Shown here in pieces: positions 1 through 7,037 of a stretch of 51,480 nucleotides of DNA. Location: contig CASGEW010000008.1 in the NCBI GenBank assembly GCA_949300615.1, positions 1 to 51,480 of the forward strand, in the 5' to 3' direction. Each line of letters opens with the position of its first letter. Within the stretch, counting starts at the first letter, position 1. This DNA is from an uncultured Bacteroidales bacterium. GTDB taxonomy: Bacteria > Bacteroidota > Bacteroidia > Bacteroidales > CHK158-818. The notes under the pieces were generated by a model, which was not told where the DNA came from, ran no database searches, and worked only from the letters and a program-made list of their open reading frames with translations. The position numbers and the translations under genes were made by a program.

Positions 1-20
1 CCCAAACGAACTTACTATAA

Positions 21-58
21 GAGAAGGACGGGCCGGCAATAACCGGCCCGTCCTTCTC
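21..58. terminator. Strong hairpin downstream of the HIT gene
   Basis: A perfect 16-bp stem (21-36 with 43-58, GC-rich core GGACGGGCCGG) closes a 6-nt loop. It lies 21 nt beyond the stop codon of the leftward HIT gene and probably ends its transcript. Neither side has a long T-run, so it may act as a 3'-end stabiliser or bidirectional barrier rather than as a classical intrinsic terminator. Confidence 0.7.
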
Positions 59-79
59 TATATGAGTTGAAAATATGAA

Positions 80-475
80 TTACTCAAATGCTTCTGCCGC
101 CTTGGCAGCAACAGCAGCCATCTCTTCGGGGGTAAGCTGTACCCTCGGTTTGGAGAAAATCATGTCGCTCTCTGCCTGAATAGGAATCAAATGGATATGG
201 GCATGAGGAACCTCCAATCCGATAACGGCCATACCGATGCGTTTGCAATCGACGGTTTTCTGCAAAGCAGCCGCCACACGCTTGGCAAACAACATCATAT
301 CGGCCAAGTCGGTTTCCGGTAAATCGAAAATGTAATCGACCTCTTGTTTGGGAACCACTAACGTATGGCCTTTGGCCAAAGGACTGATGTCCAGAAAAGC
401 AAAAAAACGGTCGTCTTCTGCCACCTTGTAGCAGGGTATCTCGCCGGCAATAATTTTACTGAATATCGTTTTCAT
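80..475 (-). CDS. HIT (histidine triad) family nucleotide-binding protein
   Basis: This 131-residue protein is the usual length for an HIT/HINT hydrolase. HIT proteins are small cytoplasmic dimers that hydrolyse nucleotide phosphoramidates or related mononucleotide conjugates. The histidine triad is near the C-terminus (PHAHIHLIPI, about residues 90-99), and the N-terminal part (FSKIIAGEIPCYKV) is typical of the family. ATG start at 475. It follows greA on the same strand, 101 nt downstream, but a terminator-like hairpin lies between them and I see no clear promoter of its own. It may depend on readthrough from greA. The physiological substrate cannot be told from sequence. Confidence 0.93.
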   Translation of the reverse strand: MKTIFSKIIAGEIPCYKVAEDDRFFAFLDISPLAKGHTLVVPKQEVDYIFDLPETDLADMMLFAKRVAAALQKTVDCKRIGMAVIGLEVPHAHIHLIPIQAESDMIFSKPRVQLTPEEMAAVAAKAAEAFE

Positions 476-535
476 CGTATGTTGTGTTTATTATGGTTAA
501 TATGGTAAGGAGGAGAAGGTGGGCTGCATCGAGAA

Positions 536-572
536 CAAAAAACCACAACCCCGGTAACTGCGGTTGTGGTTT
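536..572 (-). terminator. Intrinsic terminator after greA
   Basis: Read on the - strand, an 11-bp stem (AAACCACAACC at 562-572 with GGTTGTGGTTT at 540-550) encloses an 11-nt loop and runs into TTTTTTG. It sits just past the greA stop codon and separates greA from the HIT gene. Confidence 0.8.
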
Positions 573-576
573 CTCT

Positions 577-1047
577 CTATATGGAAATCTCGATAAGTTC
601 AAATTTCATGGTACCGGAGGGAACCTTGATCTCTACGATATCCCCCACTTTTTTCCCCAACAAACCTTTGGCAATGGGAGTATTCACCGAAATCTTCCCC
701 TCTTTCAGGTTGGCTTCCGATTCTGACACGATGGTATATTGCATCACCGCCTTGTTGGCGGTATTCCGAATTTTCACCTTGTTCAGAATCTGCACGGTTT
801 CGGTATTCAATTTTGTTTCATCTATCAGACGCGCCTTGGCAATAATCTCTTTCAACTGGGAAATTTTCATTTCCAGCAAACCTTGTGCCTCTTTGGCAGC
901 ATCGTATTCGGCATTTTCCGACAAATCCCCTTTATCGCGGGCTTCGGCAATTTGCCTTGAAATTTCAGGGCGTTTTACGCTTTCGAGATAGTTGATCTCT
1001 TCCATCATCTTGCGATAGCCCTCTTCTGTCATGTAACTGATAGCCAT
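577..1047 (-). CDS. greA: Transcription elongation factor GreA
   Basis: The protein is 156 residues, the standard GreA length. GreA binds the secondary channel of RNA polymerase and stimulates cleavage of backtracked transcripts. The N-terminal half is the antiparallel coiled coil (about residues 1-75, with DKGDLSENAEYDAAKEAQ at the tip, including the acidic D and E residues). The C-terminal half is the FKBP-like globular domain (about 80-156). The ATG at 1047 is preceded by a purine-rich GAGGAGAAG, better than the usual Bacteroidales leader. The promoter lies about 110 nt upstream, with a terminator-like hairpin in between, so greA may be controlled by premature termination. Confidence 0.97.
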   Translation of the reverse strand: MAISYMTEEGYRKMMEEINYLESVKRPEISRQIAEARDKGDLSENAEYDAAKEAQGLLEMKISQLKEIIAKARLIDETKLNTETVQILNKVKIRNTANKAVMQYTIVSESEANLKEGKISVNTPIAKGLLGKKVGDIVEIKVPSGTMKFELIEISI

Positions 1048-1102
1048 GATTACTTCTCCTCAATATGTTTTATGTAAATAATTTTTTATTCGATTTGATA
1101 AC

Positions 1103-1135
1103 AAAAAAAGAATCCCGGCTGGATAGCCGGAACTC
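1103..1135 (-). terminator. Terminator-like hairpin in the greA leader
   Basis: On the - strand, an 11-bp stem (1125-1135 with 1110-1120, core CCGGCT/AGCCGG, two G-T pairs in the outer part) closes the 4-nt loop ATCC and is followed at once by seven T (1109-1103). It has all the marks of an intrinsic terminator. It lies downstream of the greA promoter and upstream of the greA ATG. It may also end transcripts coming from the heptosyltransferase gene at 1236. Confidence 0.75.
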
Positions 1136-1155
1136 TCCTCTCTTCATCAACGCGA

Positions 1156-1187
1156 CAAAGGTAAGTATTTATTTTCAACTTGTCAAA
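1156..1187 (-). promoter_or_regulatory. greA promoter (Bacteroidetes type)
   Basis: On the - strand, TTTG (1184-1187) is followed by a 20-nt spacer and TACCTTTG (1163-1156). This matches the Bacteroidota consensus (TTTG at -33, TAnnTTTG at -7) with near-ideal spacing. Predicted transcription start is about 1149. Confidence 0.75.
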
Positions 1188-1235
1188 TAAAAACGAGAAT
1201 CTTTCAACTTTCTAAATATAAATAACTTATTTATA

Positions 1236-2297
1236 TTATTCCATACTGCTTTTGGCGGTCAGGACTTGTTCTACTCGCTGGACAATCGCCTCGGGTGGCA
1301 ACTGGTTCATACAGGCATAATCGCCTCTAAAACAGGGTTTATTCCCAAAAACGGAACAGGGACGGCACGAAAGCTCCACACCCAAAGCATCGGAGGGGGA
1401 CTGGTTCCATCCCAGAAATCCGGCATAGGGATGTGTCGCTCCCCAAACGGAAACCACACGTACTCCTACCAACGAAGCCAGGTGCATATTGGCCGAGTCC
1501 ATCGTTATCATTACGTCCAAATGGCTGATCAACGCCAACTCTTTTTCAAACCCGTGTTTCCCGCCCATCGAAATGATATTCGGATAACGGCTCTTCCAGC
1601 GATTGAATACTTGAACTTCATCGTCTCCCCCCCCGAAAAGGAAGAGCCGACAGCTTTTCTTACCGGCAAGGCGGGCGACAACCTGCTCCATCTGACCGAC
1701 CGGATATATCTTACCCTTGTGTTTGGCAAAGGGGGCTACCCCTATCCAAACTTCGTTCTCTGCCTTATCGGGAACAATCTCCGAAAACAACGTTGTAGCT
1801 CCTTTTTCATCTCCATACAACGAGGTAAAATGGGGGACAAACGTCAATCCCAACCGGATAAACACCTCCTCGTAACGGGTAATGGAACTCTTCAACGGGC
1901 GAAACTGCTTGTGCGTGCGGGAGGTCAGCCGACGCTTTTCTGCCCGGCCCTTGTCGATGACTACACACCTGGTCCCGCTGACGGAAAACCAGAATCGGAG
2001 CCATTTGGAACGCAATACATCGTGCAGATCGGCTACTGCATCGAGACGAAGCCTTCGCAACTCCTGAAACAGGCGCCACAACCCTCGTATCCCGGCATGC
2101 TTGCCTTTTACATCGGCTACCACCACTGAAATGTTTTCCGGTGCCTGAATAAAGAGTTTGGAAGCAACAGCCTGCGTCAATACGGTAAACGTTATGTCGG
2201 GATAGGTACGGGCAACCGAATAGATGACCGGAATGGTCATGGCCACATCGCCCAACGCGGAGAGGCGAATAACCAGGATGTGTTTCATGGGTTTCAT
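1236..2297 (-). CDS. Glycosyltransferase family 9 (heptosyltransferase-like)
   Basis: This 353-residue protein is a GT9 enzyme, the family of the LPS heptosyltransferases (RfaF/WaaF type), which act at the cytoplasmic face of the inner membrane. Visible motifs are the N-terminal ILVIRLSALGDVAMTIP, typical of the sugar-acceptor domain, and the C-terminal MITMDSANMHLASLVGV and SVWGATHP, which form the nucleotide-sugar site. Whether the donor is ADP-heptose is not shown by the sequence. The start at 2297 leaves a 4-nt gap from the upstream DUF4254 gene; a second ATG at 2288 gives the more canonical N-terminus MKHILVIRL and is equally possible. The two genes form one leftward unit driven from about 2940, consistent with a role in the lipid A core or a surface glycan. 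Confidence 0.9.
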   Translation of the reverse strand: MKPMKHILVIRLSALGDVAMTIPVIYSVARTYPDITFTVLTQAVASKLFIQAPENISVVVADVKGKHAGIRGLWRLFQELRRLRLDAVADLHDVLRSKWLRFWFSVSGTRCVVIDKGRAEKRRLTSRTHKQFRPLKSSITRYEEVFIRLGLTFVPHFTSLYGDEKGATTLFSEIVPDKAENEVWIGVAPFAKHKGKIYPVGQMEQVVARLAGKKSCRLFLFGGGDDEVQVFNRWKSRYPNIISMGGKHGFEKELALISHLDVMITMDSANMHLASLVGVRVVSVWGATHPYAGFLGWNQSPSDALGVELSCRPCSVFGNKPCFRGDYACMNQLPPEAIVQRVEQVLTAKSSME

Positions 2298-2301
2298 GGC
2301 T

Positions 2302-2910
2302 CTACGCTTTTTGGGCGTACAAAATCGGATTCAGGTTCGGATCGTTATACATTTTCATCTGCTTATAGACCTTCATGTATTTACGTCCACCCGCTATATC
2401 GTCGAGCAGTTGGTCTATGGCGGTAGAGAGGTCTTTGCGTTGTTCCAGCAGCACATTCAGTTTCTGGGTGCACTGCGCCAGGTGATCGGCCGAAGCGTCG
2501 GTACGCAACGTCTCCTGCTTCATGTGGTAGATTTTCAAAGCCAGAATCGAAAGACGGTCTATGGCCCATGCCGGACTTTCGGTATTGATTGTGGCCGAAG
2601 CAAGAGGACGAACTCCTTGGTATTTTTCAAGGAAATAACTGTCGATCAATTCTACCAGATCGGTCCGGTCTTGGTTGGATTTATCAATACGGCGTTTCAA
2701 TTTCAGGGCTTCTTCCGGATCGATGCCGGGATTGCGGATAATATCTTCCAAGTGCCACTGCACGGCATCTATCCAGTTTTTTAGAAAAAGGTAATACTCT
2801 ATACTCTTTTCCGGATATTCGTTGGGCATGGGTGCATCCACATGATCTGTAACATGATAAGCCTGGGTGGAAGCATCAAAAATCCGGTTACATTTCTCAC
2901 TAAAATTCAT
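2302..2910 (-). CDS. DUF4254 family protein
   Basis: The protein has 202 residues, is predicted soluble and is largely alpha-helical, with no signal peptide. It matches DUF4254, a family of unknown function. The conserved-looking stretch SPAWAIDRLSILALKIYHM is near the middle. It is the first gene of a two-gene leftward unit with the GT9 glycosyltransferase (4-nt gap), so a link to LPS or glycan assembly is inferred from position only. ATG start at 2910, about 25 nt after the predicted transcription start. Confidence 0.85.
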   Translation of the reverse strand: MNFSEKCNRIFDASTQAYHVTDHVDAPMPNEYPEKSIEYYLFLKNWIDAVQWHLEDIIRNPGIDPEEALKLKRRIDKSNQDRTDLVELIDSYFLEKYQGVRPLASATINTESPAWAIDRLSILALKIYHMKQETLRTDASADHLAQCTQKLNVLLEQRKDLSTAIDQLLDDIAGGRKYMKVYKQMKMYNDPNLNPILYAQKA

Positions 2911-2940
2911 AATTGGATCAGTTAGTTTACAAGTATCTTA

Positions 2941-2971
2941 CAAACATAAGCATAGTTTTTAAATCGGCAAA
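2941..2971 (-). promoter_or_regulatory. Promoter for the DUF4254-GT9 unit
   Basis: On the - strand, TTTG (2968-2971) is followed by a 19-nt spacer and TATGTTTG (2948-2941), a full match to TAnnTTTG. Predicted start of transcription is about 2935, giving a 25-nt leader. Confidence 0.7.
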
Positions 2972-3048
2972 AAGTATGACCCACAAAAACGGACAACTTC
3001 CGTTTTTATCGTTTTCAAGAACTTTTGTGTTGAATTTGTACGGCAAGA

Positions 3049-3081
3049 TTGGGAACGATTCACCACAAATGGTTATCTTCG
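3049..3081 (+). promoter_or_regulatory. Probable promoter of the lipoprotein gene
   Basis: TTG at 3049-3051, a 22-nt spacer and TATCTTCG at 3074-3081 (one mismatch to TAnnTTTG). The predicted transcript starts near 3088, about 24 nt before the ATG at 3112. This argues against any start upstream of 3112. Confidence 0.5.
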
Positions 3082-3111
3082 ATTCGGAAATATATCAAAC
3101 CTATAAATCGA

Positions 3112-4365
3112 ATGAGACTACATCGCCTCGCCATCTGCCTATCCATATCTATATGGGGAGTGATAACGGCTTGCCACGAACAGACATCCCAAAAGTACAC
3201 GTTCGACCGATCCGGTATCAGCCGGGAGGTACTGGAAAACTACCTCTCGCGGGCCGTTACCTTAACGGAATTTTTGATCGAAAACCCTTTCTATAACGAC
3301 GCACCGCTGTCTGACAAGGAGGACGACATCCGGATGTTGAAAGCATTGAAAGCCAAATTCATCGGACGGGCCATCTACCGTTGGGGCAGGGAACACCTGA
3401 TAGCCGACACGGCTTTCTGGAATCCGGCCCGACGTTTGATGGAGCGGATGCACCGGTACGACCCGGAGATGATTTTCCAGGCAGCTGTTTTTGAAATCGT
3501 TACTACCCGTGTGGATAGCATCGAAATTCCGGAATGGAGTTTTTCGGCTCTGGGCATACCGTACGAAAAGAGACATTTCTGCTACGAAAAGATGCTGAAC
3601 AGGGAAGGGAAATTCGTCAACCACTGGGGCGAGGGGGCGAGTGTCCCCGACATCACGCAACAGGAGACGCAATTGTGGCTGATGTTCCTGGCAGGGAGTT
3701 ACATCCGAATCGGGTGCGAGGCGATTCATTGGGGGCAGGTAAGCCTGATCGGCATGAATGACCCGGATTTCCATACATGGAGGGATTTCCTCGAAAAAGC
3801 CCGCACGTTTGCCCGACAAAATTCCCGCCGCGGATGGGTGCTGTTCGACGCGCACACCCCTACGGGAGGCATGATCGTGGAGGGGAAAAGCCTGCTGGAC
3901 TTCAACTCCTTCCCTCTCCGCATCAAAGAGATCCCCGAAAAACCGCTGCACGGTATCTTGCAAAAGCCCTACCTGGATGCGCTTTACGGGCGGAGCAAGG
4001 GGGGAACGACGCCCTCGGGATGGAGCTGCGAATCGCTTCCCTATCTGGTAGAGTTCGACAACTTCGGTATATCCGCCCATCCCGGCGTGGCGGACACGGC
4101 CTCTCATTTTATCTGGGGATACGATGAAATTTCCTGGTTCTGCAAACTGGACGAGGAATACCGCGACTACTGGCTACACTACGCCTACGAGTGGTTGCGG
4201 GAGAACGATCCCAACGCATTCCTGCAAATGCCCCTTTCGCGCGTGGTCACCTGGGGAAAGGGACATCCGAATTTCCTTTTCAAGGGAAATAACCGGAGCG
4301 AAGCCTGTCCCGAGGGAATGAACATAGAGAAAAGCGTGGCCGATATATGGACGAACCAACCCTAA
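3112..4365 (+). CDS. Unrecognised lipoprotein, possible TIM-barrel-like enzyme
   Basis: I do not recognise this 417-residue protein. The ATG at 3112 gives a lipoprotein signal peptide (MRLHRLAICLSISIWGVITAC, lipobox ITAC, Cys about residue 21), so it is exported and lipid-anchored. The rest is rich in Trp, His, Asp and Glu, with blocks such as EAIHWGQ, GWVLFDAHTP, SHFIWGYDEISWF and LQMPLSRVVTWGKGHPN. Alternating strand and helix blocks with charged residues at strand ends suggest a (beta/alpha)8 glycoside-hydrolase-like fold, but that is only an impression. A frame beginning at TTG 3049 is open but overlaps the promoter. The gene stands alone between divergent and convergent neighbours. Confidence 0.8.
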   Translation: MRLHRLAICLSISIWGVITACHEQTSQKYTFDRSGISREVLENYLSRAVTLTEFLIENPFYNDAPLSDKEDDIRMLKALKAKFIGRAIYRWGREHLIADTAFWNPARRLMERMHRYDPEMIFQAAVFEIVTTRVDSIEIPEWSFSALGIPYEKRHFCYEKMLNREGKFVNHWGEGASVPDITQQETQLWLMFLAGSYIRIGCEAIHWGQVSLIGMNDPDFHTWRDFLEKARTFARQNSRRGWVLFDAHTPTGGMIVEGKSLLDFNSFPLRIKEIPEKPLHGILQKPYLDALYGRSKGGTTPSGWSCESLPYLVEFDNFGISAHPGVADTASHFIWGYDEISWFCKLDEEYRDYWLHYAYEWLRENDPNAFLQMPLSRVVTWGKGHPNFLFKGNNRSEACPEGMNIEKSVADIWTNQP

Positions 4366-4398
4366 CTTCTTCCCTCACGCAAACAGGCGTTTTTTTAT

Positions 4399-5097
4399 TT
4401 ATTCTTTGCCCGAGAGCATTTCCGTCAAGGTTTTCACCCCTTCGGTAGCACCTTGCCGAATCACGGTTATCTCCCGGTCGGCAGGGACTCGCACCTCTTT
4501 GGGATCGATCAAATAGACCGGAACACGGTTCGGTACATAATTCAGTAATCCTGCGGCGGGATAAACGTTCAGGGAGGTCCCTACGATAACAAAAATATCG
4601 GCTTGGGAGACCTGCTCGATGGCAGGCTCGATCATGGGCACGGCCTCGTTGAACCAAACGATAAAGGGCCGCAACTGACTTCCGTCAGCGGCCAAATCGC
4701 CCAGATGAATATCACAATCGGGAGGGGTCAATTCGGTAATCAGGTTCGGATTCTTGGAAGAACGGGCCTTCATCAACTCACCGTGCAGGTGCAAGACATT
4801 TGTACTACCGGCACGTTCATGCAGGTTATCGACATTTTGGGTGATGATCCGTACATCGAAATCTCTCTCCAACCGGGCCAACCCGATATGTCCTCCGTTG
4901 GGAGAGGCCGACAACAGCTCTCTTCGACGGGCATTGTAAAAGTCCAATACCAATTGCGGATTACGGTACCATCCCTCGGGTGTAGCGACATCTTCTATCC
5001 GGTGTTGTTCCCACAACCCGCCGGAATCCCGAAAGGTGGAGATACCGCTTTCGGCACTCATACCGGCCCCCGATAATACAACCAATCTTTTTTTCAT
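4399..5097 (-). CDS. cobB: Sirtuin, NAD-dependent protein deacylase (CobB-like)
   Basis: This protein of about 232 residues removes acyl groups from lysine using NAD+. Motifs in order: GAGMSAESGISTFRD (NAD site), FYNARR (Tyr and Arg spaced as in CobB/SIRT5 enzymes that prefer succinyl-lysine), TQNVDNLHERAGS, LHLHGEL (catalytic His), PFIVWFNEAVP and VGTSLNVYPAA. The region between HGEL and LRPFIVWF has no C-x2-C pairs, so the usual structural zinc site of sirtuins appears to be missing. The start at 5097 gives the normal N-terminus MKKRLVVLSGAG; an ATG at 5103 adds two residues. The gene stands alone and converges on the lipoprotein gene. Confidence 0.93.
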   Translation of the reverse strand: MKKRLVVLSGAGMSAESGISTFRDSGGLWEQHRIEDVATPEGWYRNPQLVLDFYNARRRELLSASPNGGHIGLARLERDFDVRIITQNVDNLHERAGSTNVLHLHGELMKARSSKNPNLITELTPPDCDIHLGDLAADGSQLRPFIVWFNEAVPMIEPAIEQVSQADIFVIVGTSLNVYPAAGLLNYVPNRVPVYLIDPKEVRVPADREITVIRQGATEGVKTLTEMLSGKE

Positions 5098-5220
5098 AAT
5101 CATTTATAATAAAAGTTGCTTTTACGAACAAATGAACCGTTTATACCGTTTTTCAGGCAGTGTTCTTACAAAAATATTAAATTTTTTAATGAAAAACGAA
5201 GCGGAATGAGATAAATCGCT

Positions 5221-5228
5221 TATCTTCG
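5221..5228 (+). promoter_or_regulatory. Probable -7 box for the FKBP gene pair
   Basis: TATCTTCG, one mismatch to TAnnTTTG, lies 60 nt before the ATG at 5289. No convincing -33 TTTG is seen upstream. Confidence 0.4.
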
Positions 5229-5288
5229 CCGAGGATTTTGAATTTCAAGTGTGTAAGAACAAATAATTCATTTCTAAAAAGAACAATT

Positions 5289-5873
5289 ATGGACAAAATA
5301 AGTTATGCTCTGGGATTGAGCATGGGCAATAATTTCCTGCATACGGGCATCAAAACGCTGAATGTCGAAGATTTTGCCGCTGCCATAAAAGCTGTTTTTG
5401 AAGGGGAAAAACCGGCCATGAGCTACGAAGAGGCCAAACAGGTCATCAACGAATATTTTGCCTCTATACAAGCTCAAATGTTGCAAAAAAACAAGGAAGA
5501 AGGAGAAGCATTCCTGGCCGAAAACAAGAAGAACCCGAAAGTAGTAACACTCCCCAGCGGCTTGCAATATGAAATATTGACCCAAGGGAACGGGCCGAAA
5601 CCCAAAGCAACCGACCGCGTACGGTGCCACTACCACGGGACATTGATCAACGGACAGGTATTCGACAGCTCGGTAGAACGCGGACAACCCGCCGTATTCG
5701 GTGTCAGCCAGGTAATCCCCGGGTGGGTTGAAGCGTTGCAGCTGATGCCGGTAGGTTCGCGCTGGAAACTTTTCATCCCCTCTAATCTGGCATACGGAGA
5801 ACAGGGCGCGGGAGATTCGATTGCCCCCAACTCCGCCTTGATCTTTGAAGTAGAATTAATCGGAATCGTATAA
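5289..5873 (+). CDS. FKBP-type peptidyl-prolyl isomerase, cytoplasmic (FklB-like)
   Basis: The protein has 194 residues and catalyses cis-trans isomerisation of prolyl bonds. An N-terminal helical dimerisation domain (about 1-90, FKBP_N type) is followed by an FKBP catalytic domain (about 95-194) with VRCHYHGTLINGQVFDSS, VIPGWVEALQLMPVGS and NLAYGEQGAG. No signal peptide is present, so it is cytoplasmic, unlike its neighbour. The ATG at 5289 begins MDKISYALGLSMG, the standard start of this subfamily. A TTG at 5238 in the same frame is rejected because it would add an unrelated tail. It is followed 23 nt later by a paralogue. Confidence 0.93.
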   Translation: MDKISYALGLSMGNNFLHTGIKTLNVEDFAAAIKAVFEGEKPAMSYEEAKQVINEYFASIQAQMLQKNKEEGEAFLAENKKNPKVVTLPSGLQYEILTQGNGPKPKATDRVRCHYHGTLINGQVFDSSVERGQPAVFGVSQVIPGWVEALQLMPVGSRWKLFIPSNLAYGEQGAGDSIAPNSALIFEVELIGIV

Positions 5874-5896
5874 CAAACATATATTTGAAAACAAAA

Positions 5897-6610
5897 ATGA
5901 AAAAAACAGTTTTAGTTTCAGCAGCTTTATCTATTTTAGTCGCTGTTGGTTTAAGTTCTTGCAGCAGCACGCCTTCTGCATCTCTGAAATCGGATGTGGA
6001 CAGTGTCAGCTATGCCATCGGTGTAACAAACGGTGCCAGCATCAAACAGATGATTGATGGGGCCAAAAAAGAGTCTAACATTGAACTGAATGTCAATGAC
6101 CTGTTGGCTGGTTTCGTAGCTGCCGCCAAAGGAGATTCTACCAAAATCAGTATGCAAGATGCCTACACAGTCATCCAAACGTACCTGATGAAAGTAGATC
6201 AAAAAATGAAAGAAGAAAACTTGGCCGCCAGCCAAAAGTTCTTGGCTGAAAAAGAAAAAGAAGAAGGGGTAAAGAAAACAGAATCCGGCTTGCTCTATAA
6301 AGTGGTTACCGAAGGAAACGGTATAAAACCGAAACATGACAGCAACATCAAGGTTCATTACAAAGGTACCAAAATCGACGGAACCGAGTTCGACAGCTCT
6401 TACAGCCGCAACGAACCGGCAGAATTCCCGTTAGGCCAAACCATCCCGGGCTGGATAGAAGGTATCCAATTGATGAACGTAGGTTCTAAATATATCTTCT
6501 ACGTACCGGCAGAACTGGCTTATGGCGAAATAGGACACGGCATTATCAAACCCAACGAAGCGCTGGTATTTGAAGTAGAGTTGCTGGACATCCTGCCGGA
6601 TGACAAGTAA
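5897..6610 (+). CDS. FKBP-type peptidyl-prolyl isomerase, lipoprotein (FkpA/Mip-like)
   Basis: This 237-residue paralogue of the preceding gene has a lipoprotein signal (MKKTVLVSAALSILVAVGLSSC, lipobox LSSC), so it is exported and lipid-anchored and probably assists folding of envelope proteins. The N-terminal helical domain contains SVSYAIGVTNGASIKQM. The catalytic domain begins near residue 125, with IKVHYKGTKIDGTEFDSS, TIPGWIEGIQLMNVGS and AELAYGEIGHG. ATG at 5897; an in-frame TTG at 5885 is an unlikely alternative. It shares a transcript with the cytoplasmic FKBP (23-nt gap) and is followed by a clear terminator. Confidence 0.94.
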   Translation: MKKTVLVSAALSILVAVGLSSCSSTPSASLKSDVDSVSYAIGVTNGASIKQMIDGAKKESNIELNVNDLLAGFVAAAKGDSTKISMQDAYTVIQTYLMKVDQKMKEENLAASQKFLAEKEKEEGVKKTESGLLYKVVTEGNGIKPKHDSNIKVHYKGTKIDGTEFDSSYSRNEPAEFPLGQTIPGWIEGIQLMNVGSKYIFYVPAELAYGEIGHGIIKPNEALVFEVELLDILPDDK

Positions 6611-6637
6611 TAATCTTATCTTCCATAAATTGAAAAT

Positions 6638-6669
6638 AAAAACTCCCGCAAAACGGGAGTTTTTATTTT
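6638..6669 (+). terminator. Intrinsic terminator after the FKBP pair
   Basis: An 11-bp stem (AAAAACTCCCG 6638-6648 with CGGGAGTTTTT 6654-6664) encloses the loop CAAAA and continues as TTTTTATTTTTT. Confidence 0.9.
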
Positions 6670-6783
6670 TTATGACCGGATGGCATCAGCCAAATAAAAA
6701 CCTAAAAAATAACGAATCGCGATATTTTTTCAGGAAAACACATTTTTTCTCGCTCAAAAATTTTACTTTCCAAACTATATGAT

Positions 6784-6791
6784 TACATTTG
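6784..6791 (+). promoter_or_regulatory. -7 box for tRNA-Pro
   Basis: TACATTTG matches TAnnTTTG exactly and ends 11 nt before the first base of the tRNA, the right distance for transcription to start just ahead of it. The -33 position shows TTTT rather than TTTG. Confidence 0.6.
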
Positions 6792-6802
6792 CACCGCATT
6801 TA

Positions 6803-6878
6803 CGGGGTGTAGCGCAGTTGGCAGCGCGCCACGTTCGGGACGTGGAGGCCGGAAGTTCGAGTCTTCTCACCCCGACCA
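6803..6878 (+). tRNA. tRNA-Pro (anticodon CGG)
   Basis: The 76-nt sequence folds as a complete cloverleaf. The acceptor is CGGGGTG (6803-6809) with CACCCCG (6868-6874), followed by discriminator A and an encoded CCA (6876-6878). The D arm stem is GCGC/GCGC. The anticodon stem is CCACG/CGTGG with loop TTCGGGA, giving anticodon CGG for the proline codon CCG. The T arm contains GTTCGAGTC. It is a single tRNA with its own -7 box and terminator. Confidence 0.95.
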
Positions 6879-6880
6879 AA

Positions 6881-6908
6881 GCGAACAACTTTTGTTGTTC
6901 GCTTTTTT
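6881..6908 (+). terminator. Intrinsic terminator after tRNA-Pro
   Basis: A 9-bp perfect stem (GCGAACAAC 6881-6889 with GTTGTTCGC 6894-6902), loop TTTT, then TTTTTTA. It starts two bases after the encoded CCA. Confidence 0.9.
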
Positions 6909-7004
6909 ATTTCCGTTCCATTCCCTGCCTCCCCGCCGGACTTTATACTTCCTAAAAACGCTGTACTCCCAAAACTCTCCCGTCGGAATTTTGAACATTT
7001 TTTG

Positions 7005-7012
7005 TATCTTTG
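7005..7012 (+). promoter_or_regulatory. -7 box for mutS
   Basis: TATCTTTG matches TAnnTTTG exactly. Transcription would start near 7018, which excludes an in-frame start at 7002 and supports the GTG at 7038 or the ATG at 7050. No well-spaced -33 element is seen. Confidence 0.6.
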
Positions 7013-7037
7013 TGTGAATCAAAAAAAGCATACAACC

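Noticed and set aside
3262-4107. A 281-codon - strand frame inside the lipoprotein gene
   Set aside because: It is antisense to a gene with a signal peptide, a promoter and even conserved-looking composition; its translation is Arg/Pro-rich without motifs.
4377-4397. Short hairpin ACGC-AAACAG-GCGT followed by seven T, between the lipoprotein gene and the sirtuin gene
   Set aside because: The stem has only four base pairs. It may still help termination of the + strand transcript, but I could not support it as a terminator.
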